Shown here: positions 63,388-64,000 of the stretch, piece by piece
Layout: every line of letters starts with the position of its first letter
Position numbering within the stretch: the stretch's first letter is position 1
Assembly (NCBI RefSeq): GCF_029625215.1
Contig: NZ_CP121197.1
Coordinates: forward strand, 310,001-374,000
Source: Aurantibacillus circumpalustris
GTDB lineage: Bacteria > Bacteroidota > Bacteroidia > B-17B0 > Aurantibacillaceae
Reading direction: 5' to 3'
Length of the DNA: 64,000 nt
Notes under the pieces: generated by a model
Seen by the model: only the letters and a program-made list of their open reading frames with translations
Databases searched by the model: none
What the model was told of the DNA's origin: nothing
Program-made: the position numbers and the translations under genes

Positions 63388-64000
63388 TTAAATTTCAAAT
63401 TCTCTTTTTAATAATTGTTTATCGGGACTAGTTATTTCGAGACTGTATTTGCCTCTAGCCATTCCTTTAATAGGCAAATCTAATTTATAGATTTGATTCG
63501 CTCCTGCCTTAAGCCATTCACTTTTCACCAAACACACATTTAATCCTTTTTCATCGCGAACGCACAGTGTTATGTAATTTTCCTGATCAGTTGACAAGGA
63601 TACCAAGCCTTGAAGTTTGAGATAAATACAAGAAATTGCTCCGTTTTGATAAACATAATTTTGAGAAAGAATGCGGTACCATGGTAATTCTTCGCCTTTG
63701 ATATACGCTACCATTTCACGTAAACTTTGGGTAAGTGAATCATTCTCTGAAGCAATGTTCGCTGCTGAACGTTTCTCACTAATGGCCCAAACGGCACTTT
63801 GCTCTGCTTGTAAATCAAACTTACTTTTATTTAAGTACCGAGCCAATTTTACAAGGTTGCTATCTGCTAACTTATTTATATCGTAGATAGCTCCTTTTGA
63901 AGGCGAATGCATAGAAGCCTGACAGCAATATCCCTTCACATTAATTCGTTTAAGTTCATTCGATTTTAAAGCTAAAAGTTCTTGTTTTACAATGAGTATA
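63388..64000 (-). CDS. Hypothetical protein, partial
   Basis: Open from the right window edge (frame continues through 63940-64000 with no stop; a GTG at 63939 is just internal) to the TAA at 63388. About 204 C-terminal residues are seen. Possible surface or periplasmic protein: the C-terminal 80 residues form beta-rich repeats like a T9SS-associated or Ig-like domain (NQIYKLDLPIKGMARGKYSLEITSPDKQ). Family not recognised. Converges with nadC. Confidence 0.5.
   Translation of the reverse strand, partial: ILIVKQELLALKSNELKRINVKGYCCQASMHSPSKGAIYDINKLADSNLVKLARYLNKSKFDLQAEQSAVWAISEKRSAANIASENDSLTQSLREMVAYIKGEELPWYRILSQNYVYQNGAISCIYLKLQGLVSLSTDQENYITLCVRDEKGLNVCLVKSEWLKAGANQIYKLDLPIKGMARGKYSLEITSPDKQLLKREFEI

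Overview
The window is AT-rich chromosomal DNA from a member of the Bacteroidota, probably an environmental Flavobacteriia or Sphingobacteriia relative. The evidence is a type III glutamine synthetase, two secreted proteins with type IX secretion (T9SS) C-terminal sorting domains, a TonB-dependent receptor with a carboxypeptidase-like N-terminal domain, the bacillithiol enzyme BshC, a UpxY/NusG-like antiterminator heading a polysaccharide locus, a DUF4783-nadC pair beside rlmH, and TAnnTTTG-type -7 boxes. I saw no tRNA, rRNA or CRISPR array.

Left part (1-17.3 kb): housekeeping and surface genes. These are a partial M42-like aminopeptidase, a YigZ/IMPACT protein, a small secreted protein, glnN, two tandem paralogous T9SS surface proteins, a TonB receptor, a PduO-type cobalamin adenosyltransferase, a thiolase, and a upp-bshC pair. 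The glnN upstream region holds G homopolymers and a regularly spaced set of short palindrome-like repeats.

Central part (17.3-56 kb): a large surface-polysaccharide locus. From 54.1 kb down to 20.2 kb nearly everything is on the minus strand with overlaps or tiny gaps. In transcription order: a wHTH regulator with a degenerate nucleotidyltransferase domain, an AbiEii-like pair, UpxY, Wzm, a repeat-rich insertion carrying a dead GxxExxY gene, Wzt, a sugar epimerase, a DegT aminotransferase, asnB, a hexapeptide acyltransferase, membrane GT-C proteins, a precursor module (GDPD-like, HAD, GT87-kinase fusion, class II aldolase, two nucleotidyltransferases), a DPM1-like GT2 with a GT39-like protein, a GT4, then a five-gene Dlt-like cassette (adenylating enzyme, GNAT, carrier protein, MBOAT, SGNH protein). 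A second asnB, a glutaminase/sugar-amidotransferase fusion, a GT4, an unknown protein, wecB, another GT4 and an acyltransferase follow. A ligase/polymerase-like membrane protein and a second acyltransferase sit at the far end. The layout suggests an ABC-transporter-exported polymer carrying acetamido/amidino sugars that is decorated outside the cytoplasm with acyl or aminoacyl groups.

Right part (56-64 kb): a GT-C-like membrane protein, TerC, a PadR-PspC operon preceded by a perfect palindrome, a GC-rich structured intergenic element, rlmH, DUF4783-nadC and a hypothetical protein running off the edge.

Most notable items: the Dlt-like cassette inside a Gram-negative polysaccharide locus; the glutaminase-amidotransferase and GT87-kinase fusions; the mobile-element-like repeats between wzm and wzt, with a duplicated wzt 5' end and a GxxExxY gene killed by one nonsense codon; and two structured intergenic elements with no assigned function.
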